Source: Chthoniobacter flavus Ellin428 (lineage in GTDB: Bacteria; Verrucomicrobiota; Verrucomicrobiia; Chthoniobacterales; Chthoniobacteraceae). From it: a DNA stretch of 64,000 bases. A program made the position numbers and the translations under genes. The stretch covers positions 186,001-250,000 of the forward strand of contig NZ_ABVL01000003.1 in the NCBI RefSeq assembly GCF_000173075.1, written 5' to 3'. Shown piece after piece: positions 1 through 10,000 of this stretch; positions within the stretch are counted from its first letter, which is position 1; each line of letters opens with the position of its first letter. The notes under the pieces were generated by a model. It saw nothing but the letters and a program-made list of their open reading frames with translations, had not been told where the DNA came from and did not search any database.

Positions 1-120
1 CCAATCTAGTCCTGCTGCTTGAATCATCTCCTCGGCGGAAATGCCCTTTGGCACCTTCTTACCAAGACCATGCCAAGGCACTTCGCCGTAATAAGCCATT
101 GTTTGAACATTTGCAGGCAT
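1..120 (-). CDS. DUF932 / TIGR03299-type phage-plasmid protein, 5' part only
   Basis: The first 40 codons of a minus-strand gene run off the left edge of the window. The start is an ATG at 118-120. The peptide opens [20 protein letters not shown] and continues with [20 protein letters not shown], which is the characteristic N-terminus of the DUF932 family (phage/plasmid-like protein TIGR03299). The molecular function of this family is not established. It follows the kinase gene in the same direction after a 65-base gap, so it could be the last gene of the defence operon or a neighbouring mobile-element gene. The assignment rests on the N-terminal signature only. Confidence 0.75.
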   Translation of the reverse strand, partial: MPANVQTMAYYGEVPWHGLGKKVPKGISAEEMIQAAGLDW

Positions 121-185
121 CAGAAGGGTCCTCCGGTTGTAAGGTTACGCGGGTTCGCGTTAGAATGTTCGTTCATGGTATCTTT

Positions 186-1628
186 TCAAATTGGAATTTG
201 GTACGCGGCTAGTTTCTCCCGAGCCCAAGAATCATCCGGAGTGACCTTGCAGAGTAGCTTTAGGAAGACGACAGCCTTTCCAGAATCGCGGAGCTGCTCA
301 TGAACGAGTGCGAGTCTTCGGAGGATTCGTGGCTGATTAGGAGCACGGCGGTTAAGGTCCATCAACACGTCGCGCGCCTCCAGGTAATGTGCTTCCAAGC
401 CGAGGATCGAAGCCTTCTTCAATAGAAGCTCGGGGTGCTCTGGTGTGTCCACGAGGCAGGCATCAAGCACCTGCGCTGCCTTTTCGATCTGTCGTGTATG
501 GAGAAAACTATCAAGAGCCGTCCGACGAACCTCCTGATGATTGGCGAACTCCGGATGGGCTGCGATCAAGCGGAGACACTCCGCAAAACGTCCATCTTCC
601 CTTGCGGCTGCCAGCATGAGCAAAAATGCATGAGGTTCGCGGTCCGATTCGAAGCGTGACCGCGCGATTTCACCTGCCGCCGCGAAATTCCCAGACTCAA
701 ACTCCCGCATTGCATCCGTCGACCAATCTTGCGTCGTTGGGAAAGTGCCGACCAACCGCTCCGGGTGGTAGTCGAGCTGCTGTTGCCGGACCCGAGGAAA
801 GTGCTCGAGCATCTCGCTGACGGACGACCACCGTTCGAGTGGTTCACACGCGAGGCAGCGCATCGTGAAATCCTCGATCGCTGGCGAAATGCCGCGGCTG
901 ATCTCACGCGGCCTTGGGAATGGCGCGTAGCGAATCACTTGGCTGGAAGTGTCATGCGGGGTGCGGCCGGTGAGGATGTGATAAAGCAGCACTCCCAGGC
1001 TATAGACGTCAGCGCGGATGAATGCGCCCGAGCCCCGCACCGTCAGCTCGTTGCCGACAATCTCCGGAGCCGAGTAAAGAATTGTTCCGCCGTTGGCTCG
1101 CGTACGGACATACATTTCCTCCGGCTGCAGACTGGAACCAAAATCCGTGATTTTCGCCTCGTCGTTCGAGACAAGAATGTTTTGCGGTTTGATGTCACCG
1201 TGGCTGATTCCGAGATTGTGGAGGTGCGCCAGCCCACGAAGCACTTGCTCGTAGAGATCGAGAACCCGCGAGAAGGTGGTCACATAACCGGAGTCAGGTT
1301 TTTCCAGGAGCTGCGCGAGCGTTTGGCTCGGGAAATACTCCATCTCAATCGCATACCATTCACGCTGCGGCGGCACGCGGCCCATCCAGTGAATCGCGAC
1401 CACATTCCGATGGGGCGGAGCACCAACGAGCTTTTGCCCCTCAGCGAGTTCTTCATTCTTGTCCCCTTGTGCCTTCGGAATCTTCACCGCTACGATCTGG
1501 TGATCGCTCAAGCGCTGGGCTCGCCAAACCCAACCGTGTGAACCGTCGCCAAGGCATTCGAGCAGCTCGTATCGATCGCCCAGGCGTCGATCGGCGGGAG
1601 GAATGAAGAATTTACTACGTGCGCTCAT
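186..1628 (-). CDS. Ser/Thr protein kinase with C-terminal TPR-like repeats
   Basis: This 480-residue Hanks-type kinase has a glycine loop (LGDGSHGWVW), the ATP lysine in VAVKIP, the catalytic loop HGDIKPQN and the metal-binding DFG. The domain covers roughly residues 15-275. The usual HRD arginine is glycine, so it is a non-RD kinase. Residues about 300-480 are helical and TPR-like. No membrane segment is visible, so it should be cytosolic. The ATG overlaps the stop of the preceding gene (ATGA) and has a strong SD (GAGAGGAG, 5 bases upstream). It is the last gene of the putative MADS-like operon. Kinases occur in MADS and in BREX (PglW), where they are thought to signal or gate activity. Its substrate is unknown. 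Confidence 0.9.
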   Translation of the reverse strand: MSARSKFFIPPADRRLGDRYELLECLGDGSHGWVWRAQRLSDHQIVAVKIPKAQGDKNEELAEGQKLVGAPPHRNVVAIHWMGRVPPQREWYAIEMEYFPSQTLAQLLEKPDSGYVTTFSRVLDLYEQVLRGLAHLHNLGISHGDIKPQNILVSNDEAKITDFGSSLQPEEMYVRTRANGGTILYSAPEIVGNELTVRGSGAFIRADVYSLGVLLYHILTGRTPHDTSSQVIRYAPFPRPREISRGISPAIEDFTMRCLACEPLERWSSVSEMLEHFPRVRQQQLDYHPERLVGTFPTTQDWSTDAMREFESGNFAAAGEIARSRFESDREPHAFLLMLAAAREDGRFAECLRLIAAHPEFANHQEVRRTALDSFLHTRQIEKAAQVLDACLVDTPEHPELLLKKASILGLEAHYLEARDVLMDLNRRAPNQPRILRRLALVHEQLRDSGKAVVFLKLLCKVTPDDSWAREKLAAYQIPI

Positions 1629-2218
1629 AAGACTCCTCTCTCGATGGTTTGTTGCAGGCGCCAGTGGTTGGCGGCACTTGGCTCGTGGACGAATTGAACG
1701 AACAAAACGTCGCCCGATCTGATGCCATCGACGCGCTGCCGCTCACTCGTTTCAAAGCCGTGACGTGCGATCCGGCGCAAGTTTTCGTGATCAGGCAAGC
1801 TGGCGAGGCCGCGGGTCCAATATGCGAGAATGAGCAATTCCGCCGTGCTGCCCCAGCGATGCTGGGCCAGGACAAGGTTCTGCATTTTGCCGCGCAATTT
1901 GAGGGCATCGACTTCACCGGCATAACGCTCGAACTCAACAAGAAGCCGCGGCTTCCATGATGCAGGCTGCGACCAGGCGGAGTCGGAACGGACGTCGCTG
2001 CCGGCAAACGCGAACGGCCCAAGCGGCGGCGCTGGCATCTCGGAGACGGCCTCGAAGCCAGAGTGCTGGCCAAAAGTCGTCCAGAAGCTCACGCCGACAC
2101 TGTGCAAATTGCAGGAATCGTCCGACCAGCCAGCGCCGAACCAGGTCGGGAAATATCGGCGCGCGACTGCCAGTGTGCGCAGTTCCTCGCGAATTAGCGT
2201 TGGCAACCCATCAGTCAT
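1625..2218 (-). CDS. Unknown protein, possible PD-(D/E)XK-like fold
   Basis: This protein of about 197 residues has no family I can name. The ATG at 2218 is preferred over 2236 because GGGGAG lies 5 bases upstream of it. The gene overlaps the end of the HerA gene by 8 bases and the kinase start by 4. The segment LLVEFERYAGEVDALKLRGK followed by MQNLVLAQHR has the hydrophobic-E-x-R/K pattern of the beta-strand/helix core of restriction-like nucleases. That resemblance is weak and is inference only. Its position between HerA and the kinase suggests a subunit of the same complex. Confidence 0.6.
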   Translation of the reverse strand: MTDGLPTLIREELRTLAVARRYFPTWFGAGWSDDSCNLHSVGVSFWTTFGQHSGFEAVSEMPAPPLGPFAFAGSDVRSDSAWSQPASWKPRLLVEFERYAGEVDALKLRGKMQNLVLAQHRWGSTAELLILAYWTRGLASLPDHENLRRIARHGFETSERQRVDGIRSGDVLFVQFVHEPSAANHWRLQQTIERGVL

Positions 2219-3893
2219 GAAACTCTCCCCAGACATTCAGGACCGCCGGGGATTCGCCCCCATGCACCAATGCCTTGCTGCCGATTTTAACGAGCAAAGG
2301 TGCGAGAATGGACCGACCGCAGATGAGTGCCTCTCCGGTCGAAAGACTTGGAAGCTCGTCGATGTCCGCCTTTGAGAACATGTCCGAAGTGCGGGCGATG
2401 AACCGTTGATCGTCCGGATTCTTCAACCGCATCGCGATCACCGTGTTGCATTGTGAAGTCACGTCAGGGTCCAGCTTGGACGGACGCTGACTGATGATGG
2501 CAAAGCCCACACCAAACTTGCGCCCCTCGCCGGCAATCTTGCGGATGATCCGGTGACTGACCGCCTGACCATTAGCGGGCGCAAAATTGTGTCCTTCCTC
2601 ATAAACGAGGAAGACGGGCCGGATCGGGTCCGTCTTGCTTGATGCCGCTTTGAGGATCTCGCTGGAGACCAACGCCGCAATGATCTGCCGCGCGGTATCA
2701 CTCAGTCCTTGGAGATCAACCACTACCAGCCGTCCTTTTCGATCGGCAGGTCGGCCCGTGATGTCATGAACGTTTGTCGGCTGCGCGATGGCGGCAGAAT
2801 AGAAGCTTTGTGCCTCATACAGCACGCGAGCCAGCTTCATGGAGGCGACCGCAGCGCTTCGACTATTCAGCGCCTGGGCCTCTGATGCACTTAACTCAGA
2901 CCATTCCTGAAGTTCCTCAAGCCCATCACCGAGGAGGTGTCGGAGCCGGTTGATGTCGCGTGGCTCCTCCGGCTGGATGTGCCTCCAATACCGAATCGCC
3001 ACGTCGAGAACTCGCTGCTGCGGCTCTGTTAGCCCCGGCAGAATTTCGGCGATGTCGTCCATTTCAAAATGGTCGAACTGGAGCGCCAGCTCGGAGTTGG
3101 CGCCGGCGTATTTTGCCCGGAAGGAAGGATTCTGGGGTGTATAGACCGCGATACCGGCGCCCGCCTCGTTGAGGCGCTTCATTAGCTCTCGAATTCGTTC
3201 GAGGCTGGCGGCATCTCGCGGGTCATCCTCTGGAGTGCTTTCCCCGAAGCGGATTTGCCCACCCTGCAAGGCGCGTCCGTATTCACCATGCGGATCAAAA
3301 ACTACGACGGTGCCATTGTGCAATGCTACCAGCCGCTCGATGATGCGTCCCACGGTGTAGGACTTTCCTGCGCCGGTCATCGCGAGCACGGCCAGATGCT
3401 CTGTGACCAACTTGTTCACGTCGAGATAGACGGGGACGATGTTGGCTCCGCGATCGTATCCAACGAGATTTCCGATGTGCAGGCTCGACTGCTCGTCGAA
3501 CTGGTAAAAATTGCTGAGGAATTGGTAGTCAACCGTTTCCACGCGAGCGCCTGGATCAAGCGGTCGCCGCGGGATGCGAATCTGGCCGGTGACCGGATCG
3601 CGGTAGCCTACCACGTCGATCTTCCCGAAGAGATTCTCCCCGGTCAGCCGTGCACCCGGCATGAGTTCCAGATCGGTTATTGAGCTACCCATGCCGGAGT
3701 TGTAGAGCAGGTTCGATCGCGAAAGGCTGAGTACTCGACCGAGCACGTCAGTTTCTTCCTCCTCCTCGCGTTCGCGGTGACGGATGCGGACGAATTCACC
3801 TCGGCGACAGGCAAAGGACGAGTTCAGCATCATGCTCAGGTTGGTTGGATCGCCTGTGTCTCCCACGAGCCGTCCGAGGACTTGGTGTCTCAT
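2211..3893 (-). CDS. herA: HerA-type hexameric DNA-translocating ATPase
   Basis: This 560-residue protein has an N-terminal HAS-barrel-like region, then a FtsK/HerA RecA fold. Visible motifs are Walker A in AMTGAGKSYT, DPHGEYG, Walker B-like LVYEEGHNFAP, and the sensor region AIISQRPSKLDPDVTSQCNT, all typical of HerA. HerA proteins pump or remodel DNA and usually partner a NurA nuclease. A NurA-like gene lies immediately upstream (14-base gap). The start has AAAGGA about 10 bases before the ATG. In this operon it is the likely motor of the restriction arm. Confidence 0.9.
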   Translation of the reverse strand: MRHQVLGRLVGDTGDPTNLSMMLNSSFACRRGEFVRIRHREREEEEETDVLGRVLSLSRSNLLYNSGMGSSITDLELMPGARLTGENLFGKIDVVGYRDPVTGQIRIPRRPLDPGARVETVDYQFLSNFYQFDEQSSLHIGNLVGYDRGANIVPVYLDVNKLVTEHLAVLAMTGAGKSYTVGRIIERLVALHNGTVVVFDPHGEYGRALQGGQIRFGESTPEDDPRDAASLERIRELMKRLNEAGAGIAVYTPQNPSFRAKYAGANSELALQFDHFEMDDIAEILPGLTEPQQRVLDVAIRYWRHIQPEEPRDINRLRHLLGDGLEELQEWSELSASEAQALNSRSAAVASMKLARVLYEAQSFYSAAIAQPTNVHDITGRPADRKGRLVVVDLQGLSDTARQIIAALVSSEILKAASSKTDPIRPVFLVYEEGHNFAPANGQAVSHRIIRKIAGEGRKFGVGFAIISQRPSKLDPDVTSQCNTVIAMRLKNPDDQRFIARTSDMFSKADIDELPSLSTGEALICGRSILAPLLVKIGSKALVHGGESPAVLNVWGEFHD

Positions 3894-3907
3894 AATTGTG
3901 TATTCCT

Positions 3908-5059
3908 TTAGGTGAGCGGCTCGTCGAAATCGGCGAGCCAGATGTCTTCAACAGATCTGTTCTTCATCTCCGCCCCGATTGATTTCGAGTAGAGCGCGAG
4001 AAAGTGTTTGAGGGCGAGGTGCTCACGCGAGGCTAGTTGCAATGGGAGGGGCACCGCGTTGTGGCCAGCGAGAACGGTCAACGCCATCAACCGACCGGCG
4101 AGAAGGTCGAGGGCGGTGCTATTCCACCCTGGCTCCGCTCCAAGCAGTTGAACCAGTAAGGGAGTGGTTTGTGTTCCCGCACGATAATGAAACCCGATCA
4201 CACCTTCCTTGACCACATCGCGCGGCTCCATTTCGGGAAGCTGAAGGTTCATGCGGAAAGCGGCGGTGCGGCAGCATGAGCCGACGATCCCATGGATGAA
4301 GCGCCGTTCGCCGATGCTTGTAATCGTCGTTTCCGAGCTGAGGGCCTCTTCGAGGACGGCGAGCTGCACGCCTTCGCAAGCGAGGATCTGCTGACGCCCT
4401 TCCGGCACCCGCAGATCTTGCTGTGAGATCGCGGCGATGGCACCGAGCTGTGTCGTATCGACTCCCGCGATCACCGGCCCGTTTGGATTCCACGGGAAAA
4501 GGTGTTCTCGGTATTTGGCCCAAAATTTACTGATCGCTTCGACCGCCGATTGATACACGTCGCGGTGCGCCGCACTCTTCCCGCGCTGGATAGGCACCAT
4601 GCTCCGATTGAGGACCAGCGGGCCATCAACTAAAATTAGCTCATACGGTGACCCGCTTTCCATCGCGGCAGTGGCGAGTTCGTAGCACTGGCGAATACCA
4701 GTGAGCTGAAGCCGCTTCGTCTGGTCGTCAAAGTCGATGTCATCGATCACACAGCGGCTGTCCTGGCCGGAGGTTGCGAGTGCGTTGTTCTCAATCGTCA
4801 CGTCCACGCGCACTCCGGCGGATACATAGACGAATCCCCCGAAGACTTTGTCAGTCTGATAGTCTGAGGCAATGCCAGCCACTCGCAGGGTGAGCGGATT
4901 AGGCCGTGGTACCGGGCGAACCAATCGTGCTTTGATAAAAGCCGGTGCGAGCCGTTCAAGGTCGCGGATTTGCTTGAGCAGGCGGCCGACCGTCCCGGGC
5001 AGATGAACCTGCGATTGCACGGCGAGTGTCTGAGTGAGGGTATTGGCAGGCGTGTTCAT
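3908..5059 (-). CDS. NurA-like nuclease domain protein
   Basis: This 383-residue protein is read as NurA-like from LILVDGPLV (a strand followed by D-G), VIAGVDTTQ, and above all its adjacency to HerA. The canonical first motif (VDGS-like) near the N-terminus is degenerate (LRVAGIASDY), so the domain call is tentative. NurA enzymes are 5'-3' DNA exonucleases and ssDNA endonucleases working with HerA. The ATG overlaps the end of the upstream gene (ATGA). If the call holds, HerA plus this protein is the DNA-degrading module of the defence system. Confidence 0.6.
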   Translation of the reverse strand: MNTPANTLTQTLAVQSQVHLPGTVGRLLKQIRDLERLAPAFIKARLVRPVPRPNPLTLRVAGIASDYQTDKVFGGFVYVSAGVRVDVTIENNALATSGQDSRCVIDDIDFDDQTKRLQLTGIRQCYELATAAMESGSPYELILVDGPLVLNRSMVPIQRGKSAAHRDVYQSAVEAISKFWAKYREHLFPWNPNGPVIAGVDTTQLGAIAAISQQDLRVPEGRQQILACEGVQLAVLEEALSSETTITSIGERRFIHGIVGSCCRTAAFRMNLQLPEMEPRDVVKEGVIGFHYRAGTQTTPLLVQLLGAEPGWNSTALDLLAGRLMALTVLAGHNAVPLPLQLASREHLALKHFLALYSKSIGAEMKNRSVEDIWLADFDEPLT

Positions 5060-5871
5060 GGCGTCGGCTGCAACTCGCGGGCATAGACCGCGTAGGGACT
5101 GGCGAAAAGAAGCGCACGACCGCGCTCGGTGATGTTTCCATTATGGGCCAAGTCTTCGCGTTCCAGCTGATCGAGTGCGCACGCGGCCTTGTCCGGGGAA
5201 ACGTCAAAAATTGGCGACCAACCGAGCGCATCGAGCGCTTCGCGACGGCTCTGAAAGGTCCGGCTTAGGAGATGGAGCAGTATCGAGTAGTGCTCGGAAC
5301 GAATGCTGAACGCGGCGGGTGTTGGCGCAGGAGTGCGCGCTTCACCCGCCAGCCGGTGCAGCGCAACGAGCCAATCGCGAAGAAGTCCGGAGTGATCAAG
5401 CAAGGCTAGCGACCAGAGCGGCAGTGCGGTGATTGCGAAGACGCCGGAATGCGGATGTGCGCGATGGAACTGCGTGAGCGAACCATCAATCGTTTCGCCA
5501 AGATCGGGCGCACCCTGTAACTGCCCTTCCAGCCGGTGGCGTGTTTCGTTGAGCACGAACTGCACGATTTTCGGCGGCGTGCCCAACAAAGCACCGACCT
5601 TGTTGATCAAGCGCGCGCGCCATCCACCGGGATCGCAGACGATGTCGGCTCTGAAGGGTGGCATGAGCAACACGGTGCGCCCCGGCGCTTCGCACCATTT
5701 TAGCCAGCTCGCTCGTGACGACTTGTCTGCGTTCTGAATCTCTTCTCCGGACAGCAACACGAGGCCGTCAGAGGTCGGCGGCGCCGGCGTCGGCGAGGCA
5801 TCGAGGAGCGAGGCGAGCCGGCGACCGCGGGCGCTCTGCGAGAACACGTCGCTGATCCAGACCGTGTTCAC
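5056..5871 (-). CDS. Unknown defence-operon protein with winged-helix-like C-terminus
   Basis: This 271-residue protein has no family I recognise. It opens MNTVWISDVFSQSARGRRLA. The last 60 residues (about 205-265: helices, LDQLEREDLAHNGNITERGR, then AL) look like a winged-helix module, which is inference from the pattern. It overlaps its neighbours on both sides by 4 bases, so its level of production is probably fixed relative to the coiled-coil and NurA-like proteins. Confidence 0.65.
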   Translation of the reverse strand: MNTVWISDVFSQSARGRRLASLLDASPTPAPPTSDGLVLLSGEEIQNADKSSRASWLKWCEAPGRTVLLMPPFRADIVCDPGGWRARLINKVGALLGTPPKIVQFVLNETRHRLEGQLQGAPDLGETIDGSLTQFHRAHPHSGVFAITALPLWSLALLDHSGLLRDWLVALHRLAGEARTPAPTPAAFSIRSEHYSILLHLLSRTFQSRREALDALGWSPIFDVSPDKAACALDQLEREDLAHNGNITERGRALLFASPYAVYARELQPTP

Positions 5872-7040
5872 TCGGCAGGTCCTCCCAAGGCGTAGGTGCG
5901 GCGGAGCAATCGCCCTTTCACCAGCGCGTCAGCTTCACTCGTTGAAAGCTCGGGCTCCTGCCGATTTTCCAACGCTGTGAATGTCTCCGCCCATCGCTCA
6001 AAGGTAACGCCAGTCGAGACCAGGGCCGCACCCCCTTCCTGGCGGCAATCGGCGGCGCGCTGCGCGACCAATTCTTTCGCCGCCTTCAGCGTTGGTTGTG
6101 ACGCAAGATCATTGACGCTCGCAGACGGTACCTGCGGTCGTTCGAGTGCGCGCATAATCGCGTTGAGCGCTGCGACCAGGACATTGATCCCGGACTCCGC
6201 CAATAAGTGCTCACGATACCCGGTGAGTCTATTTTCCGCAGTGAGCACGTCGCCGCCGAGTGCGCCGAGCGTTGCTTTCGGGCTTTCGAGGAGCTTCCGC
6301 GCTTCCTGCATCAGGGGCTGAAAATTGCCGAGCTTGGCGGGAGCATCGAACTCCTGGAGCAGCCGCTCTGCTTCGACGGGCAATTCCTCGGACAGCGCAT
6401 CCGCGATGATGCCGGGTCGCGCCTTGATCGTGTTCCAGTTTTCGAGCGGATCAAAATCTGCTGGTGCGTGCAGCGTCTGCGCGTCGATTGCCCGGATTCT
6501 GGCCGTTTGATTTTCGAGATCACCCGCCACTTTCTCGAAGGTCGCACGGAACTCACGGTATCCGCTCGCGAGGTGTCCCCCGATCTCCGCGAGCGGCTTG
6601 GGTGGGTCGCCGTCGAGACCAACCTCGCGAGCCAGTGCGTCGAGTTTTTCGGTGGCGTGAGCCACGTCGAGATTCTGAAGGTGGTAGCGGAGCGTCCCCG
6701 GCTCCTCGTGCTGCTTGCGTTGTGTGCCGCTTTCACCGGGCGTCTCGCGGAGCGCACCGTCGAGGATGTTCCGAATCTTCTCCAATGGCCGGGTAAAGAG
6801 CGCACGCGGGAAAGCCGGCAACGCGTGGGTCTCATCTTCGATCGTCTGCTTGAGTTCCTGAATCCGCGCCACGATGCGATCACGCTGTTTGTTCACGTGC
6901 TCTGCGAAAAGTGCGGCCTTGCCAATCCGCTCCCAGAGCGGCACCGCGTCGTTCTCGAAATTCAGCGTCTTGAGATTATCGGCGGGCCGCAATTCGCGGA
7001 ACCGATCGGCGCGGTAAACCCAGTCAACGGCCTGCTGCAC
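5868..7040 (-). CDS. Coiled-coil protein: C-terminal part of the giant ATPase, or a separate overlapping gene
   Basis: This frame is rich in Glu, Lys, Arg and Leu and predicted helical: heptad-like from about 6900 down to 6000 (for example HVNKQRDRIVARIQELKQTI), and ends in ALGGPAE. The frame is open back to 7241, but that part is a shadow of the ATPase gene. Two readings are possible. A one-base frameshift near 7060-7070 may have split a protein of about 1410 residues. Alternatively this is a separate gene starting at the GTG at 7038-7040, overlapping the ATPase stop by 17 bases. I see no SD for the GTG, which favours a split. PglY/BrxC-type ATPases also carry long helical tails. Confidence 0.65.
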   Translation of the reverse strand: MQQAVDWVYRADRFRELRPADNLKTLNFENDAVPLWERIGKAALFAEHVNKQRDRIVARIQELKQTIEDETHALPAFPRALFTRPLEKIRNILDGALRETPGESGTQRKQHEEPGTLRYHLQNLDVAHATEKLDALAREVGLDGDPPKPLAEIGGHLASGYREFRATFEKVAGDLENQTARIRAIDAQTLHAPADFDPLENWNTIKARPGIIADALSEELPVEAERLLQEFDAPAKLGNFQPLMQEARKLLESPKATLGALGGDVLTAENRLTGYREHLLAESGINVLVAALNAIMRALERPQVPSASVNDLASQPTLKAAKELVAQRAADCRQEGGAALVSTGVTFERWAETFTALENRQEPELSTSEADALVKGRLLRRTYALGGPAE

Positions 7041-10000
7041 TTCCAGGGCGAAGTCGTGCGCCAGTGCGCAGCAACTCGGCGAACTGCACCGGGTCGCTGG
7101 TGGTGGCATACTTCGCTTCGACGGTGTCGAGTTTTTCGAGGCACTCCTTTGCCCGGTCCAGCTTTTCCCTGGCGCCGAGTGTCTTGACGCCGGTCGGCCC
7201 GAAAAGAGCGCGCACACGATCATCGCCGAACACCACCACAAGCTGGTCGTTTACGATCTTCGTGTAGGTGTCGTTGAGCCAGTTCTCCGCCGCTTGTCTT
7301 TCTCCCGCGAGATGCTCGCGAAGGATAACACAATAACGCTTCTCATTGTCACCGACGGCGGGATCAAGCCGGGCAAAGCCCATCTCGCAGAGAAGTGCCA
7401 TCCACTGTCCGAACACCTCTTTTTTTCTGAACTGTGGCTCGAAGGCGTAGCCCCAAAACCACTCGCGTTCTGCAACATCGAGCGACCACGTGCGACCGGC
7501 GAATAGGCGACGCAAGAGCGTGGCGACGAAGGCCGGCAGTTGGGGCTCGGCTCCTTCATTCAACCGATCGAACAAGCCGGCGCGTTCTTCCGCACGATAC
7601 GAACTCCTGGCCGCGGCGGAGCTTTCCATTCGGCGCAGCAGATCGAGAATCTCCTCGACCTTGAGCCCGCTGTGTTCATCGGCATGAGCAAGCGTTCGGC
7701 GCGCCTCATCGCCGAGAAACATCCAGCGCCAGGCGCTGAGCAATTGGTCGCGGTCTTCATCACGCAGCACGCCGCCCGGTCGGAAGGGCCAAGCGATGCG
7801 TCCGAGCTTATCCAGCGCCTCCCGCCAGTTGCCGACGTGATCCTTGAGCAAACGATAAAAGCTCTGTGCGCGGGTGTGAAAGGCCGAGGTAAGCTGCCCG
7901 GAGCCCAGGACGAAGCCGCTCCACGTGGCCCGCGGGAGACCGATCTGATGGAGCATAGTCTCCTCGCGAGGCGATAGCTGAAAGACAGTAGCGAAGGTGC
8001 GGGAATCGCGCACCTTCGTCGATGCGGCCGAGGCGATTTGATCCGCGAGAGCGCGCGACGACGTTAAGACCACCACGGGCGTTCGACCCAGCTTGTCGAA
8101 CTGCGCCGTCACCACGTCACAAAGCTTCTCGTATTCCTCGATGTTCCGCACCCATGCGAGCACCGCGCGACCATCAGGATGCAGCTTCAGCCAATCCGCA
8201 CGGAGTAGTCCCTTCTTCGTGCCGCCGACGGTCTCGATCGCGACGAAGTCCCCGCGCAGCGCCGGTGTGACTGGATCGTATTCCCAATGATCATCGAGCA
8301 CCCGCATTGCACCGGTGAGGATCTGGCGGGCGCGTTCATTTTCGTTCTGCGCCTTGACGGCGACGAGAGCGGACTCGAGCGCGGTGTTGCCTTCCGTGTC
8401 GCGAAGCACCTGCGTCTGCGCGTTGTCGCGGCGGAGCCGCAGGTTGACCCGCTGAAGCATCGAGGCAGACGGTCCGAGATGCGTGGCGCGCTCGGGCGGA
8501 AACTCCGTCGTGTTGTGGAAAAAGAAACGCCAGAGAGCACGGGCCGCATCCTCCACCGCCGGATGCGGATAAAGCATCGCTGCAAGGTCGCAGAAATCCC
8601 GCTGTGCCAGCGGAACGAGTAAAACGTGCCGGCCACCTTGCGGCGGTTGACCTTTGGTCTCGTGGATCGCGTAGGTGCCGAGATTGGCGAGGAGCTGCCG
8701 CAGGTCGAAGAAGCTGGTCGATGCCGCCGAGTTTCCAGCGCTCTTTCTCCCGCTGAACCGTCCGTCGCGCAACGCCTGCGCACATTGCTCCTCCGACCAG
8801 TCCACGCGCTGAAAGTATTCCGAGATTTCCTCGCCGTATTCGTTGTTCGCCTTGGTCAGCAGCTCGCGCTGTTCGTCCGTCCAAGCGGTGAGCGGTCGCG
8901 GGAGCTGGCCGTAGAGAAATTCCTCGACCGGTGCCTTCTGCGCCGCGGGAACGTTGATTCCGCGGAGCACGGTGTGGTCGAGCACATGCGTCTTCACGCG
9001 GGCGGATTTCGCCACGCACTCGCTGAAAATTCGCCCGAGCGTCGCTTCGCCACCGAGATCCCGCAGCACCTGATCCACGGAGGACATGATGACATTGAAC
9101 CAACCGAAGTTGCCGCCGCTCATCGCGTAGGCAGCTTCGACGACGCCGGTCGGATATTCCTGCGCCAGCCGCCCCTCTTCGCGGAGCTTGCGCACGAAAT
9201 CGCTCACGTCGGCGAAGGCATTGCGGCTCAGGTCCACGAGTTCAAAGCGCCGCGCCGTGGACTGCACCTCGCGCAATTCGTCACCGATAGCTGGCGAGCA
9301 GAGCGCGACGTAGCGGAGCCACGGGAGTTTATGCCGCGGGTCTTCCTCCTTGATCGCCCGGGCGATTAGTTTGATCGCAGCACCGTCGAGCCGGCGGAGG
9401 TCGCCTTCCTCTTTCCCAAAGGTCACGGACTCAGTGATCGTTTCCAACTCGTCGAGCACCACAACGACGTAGGCGATGCCGAATGCTTTAAAATAGGCGT
9501 AGGCTGCTTCGCACAGGCGTGTGACCAGTGTCTTGTCGCCATAGAGTTTTTCCGGCGTGTGTCCGGCATCTAGCTCCAGCGCCGCGGCGAGCTTGTCCTT
9601 TTCAAAGCCGAGAGCGAAGAGCCGGTCGTAGGCTTCCTTGGCGATGTTGCCCTGGATCGAGCCATCGAACTCCTCCTTCGCGAGCGGTAGCAGTGCTTTG
9701 TAGAGCCCGTAGCCAAACCAGTTGTCTGTGTTTTGGTGCTCATTCGCGATCTGCGTGTAGCGGATGAATAGGCCGAGATACTTGTCACGATCGGGCGCGT
9801 CGCGGAAGAGCGCGGAATCCGCGATGTTGCTCCCCGACTGACGGGTGAACCAACCGCGACCCGCATCATTGATCTGTCCGATGAGTTCGTAGCCAAGACG
9901 CGATTTACCCACGCCCCACGGAGCCACCGCGGCGAAGACCTGCACGAAGCCTTCCTGGTCGTGTTCGACCACATGGATGAAGTGCTGGAAGGTTTGGAAA

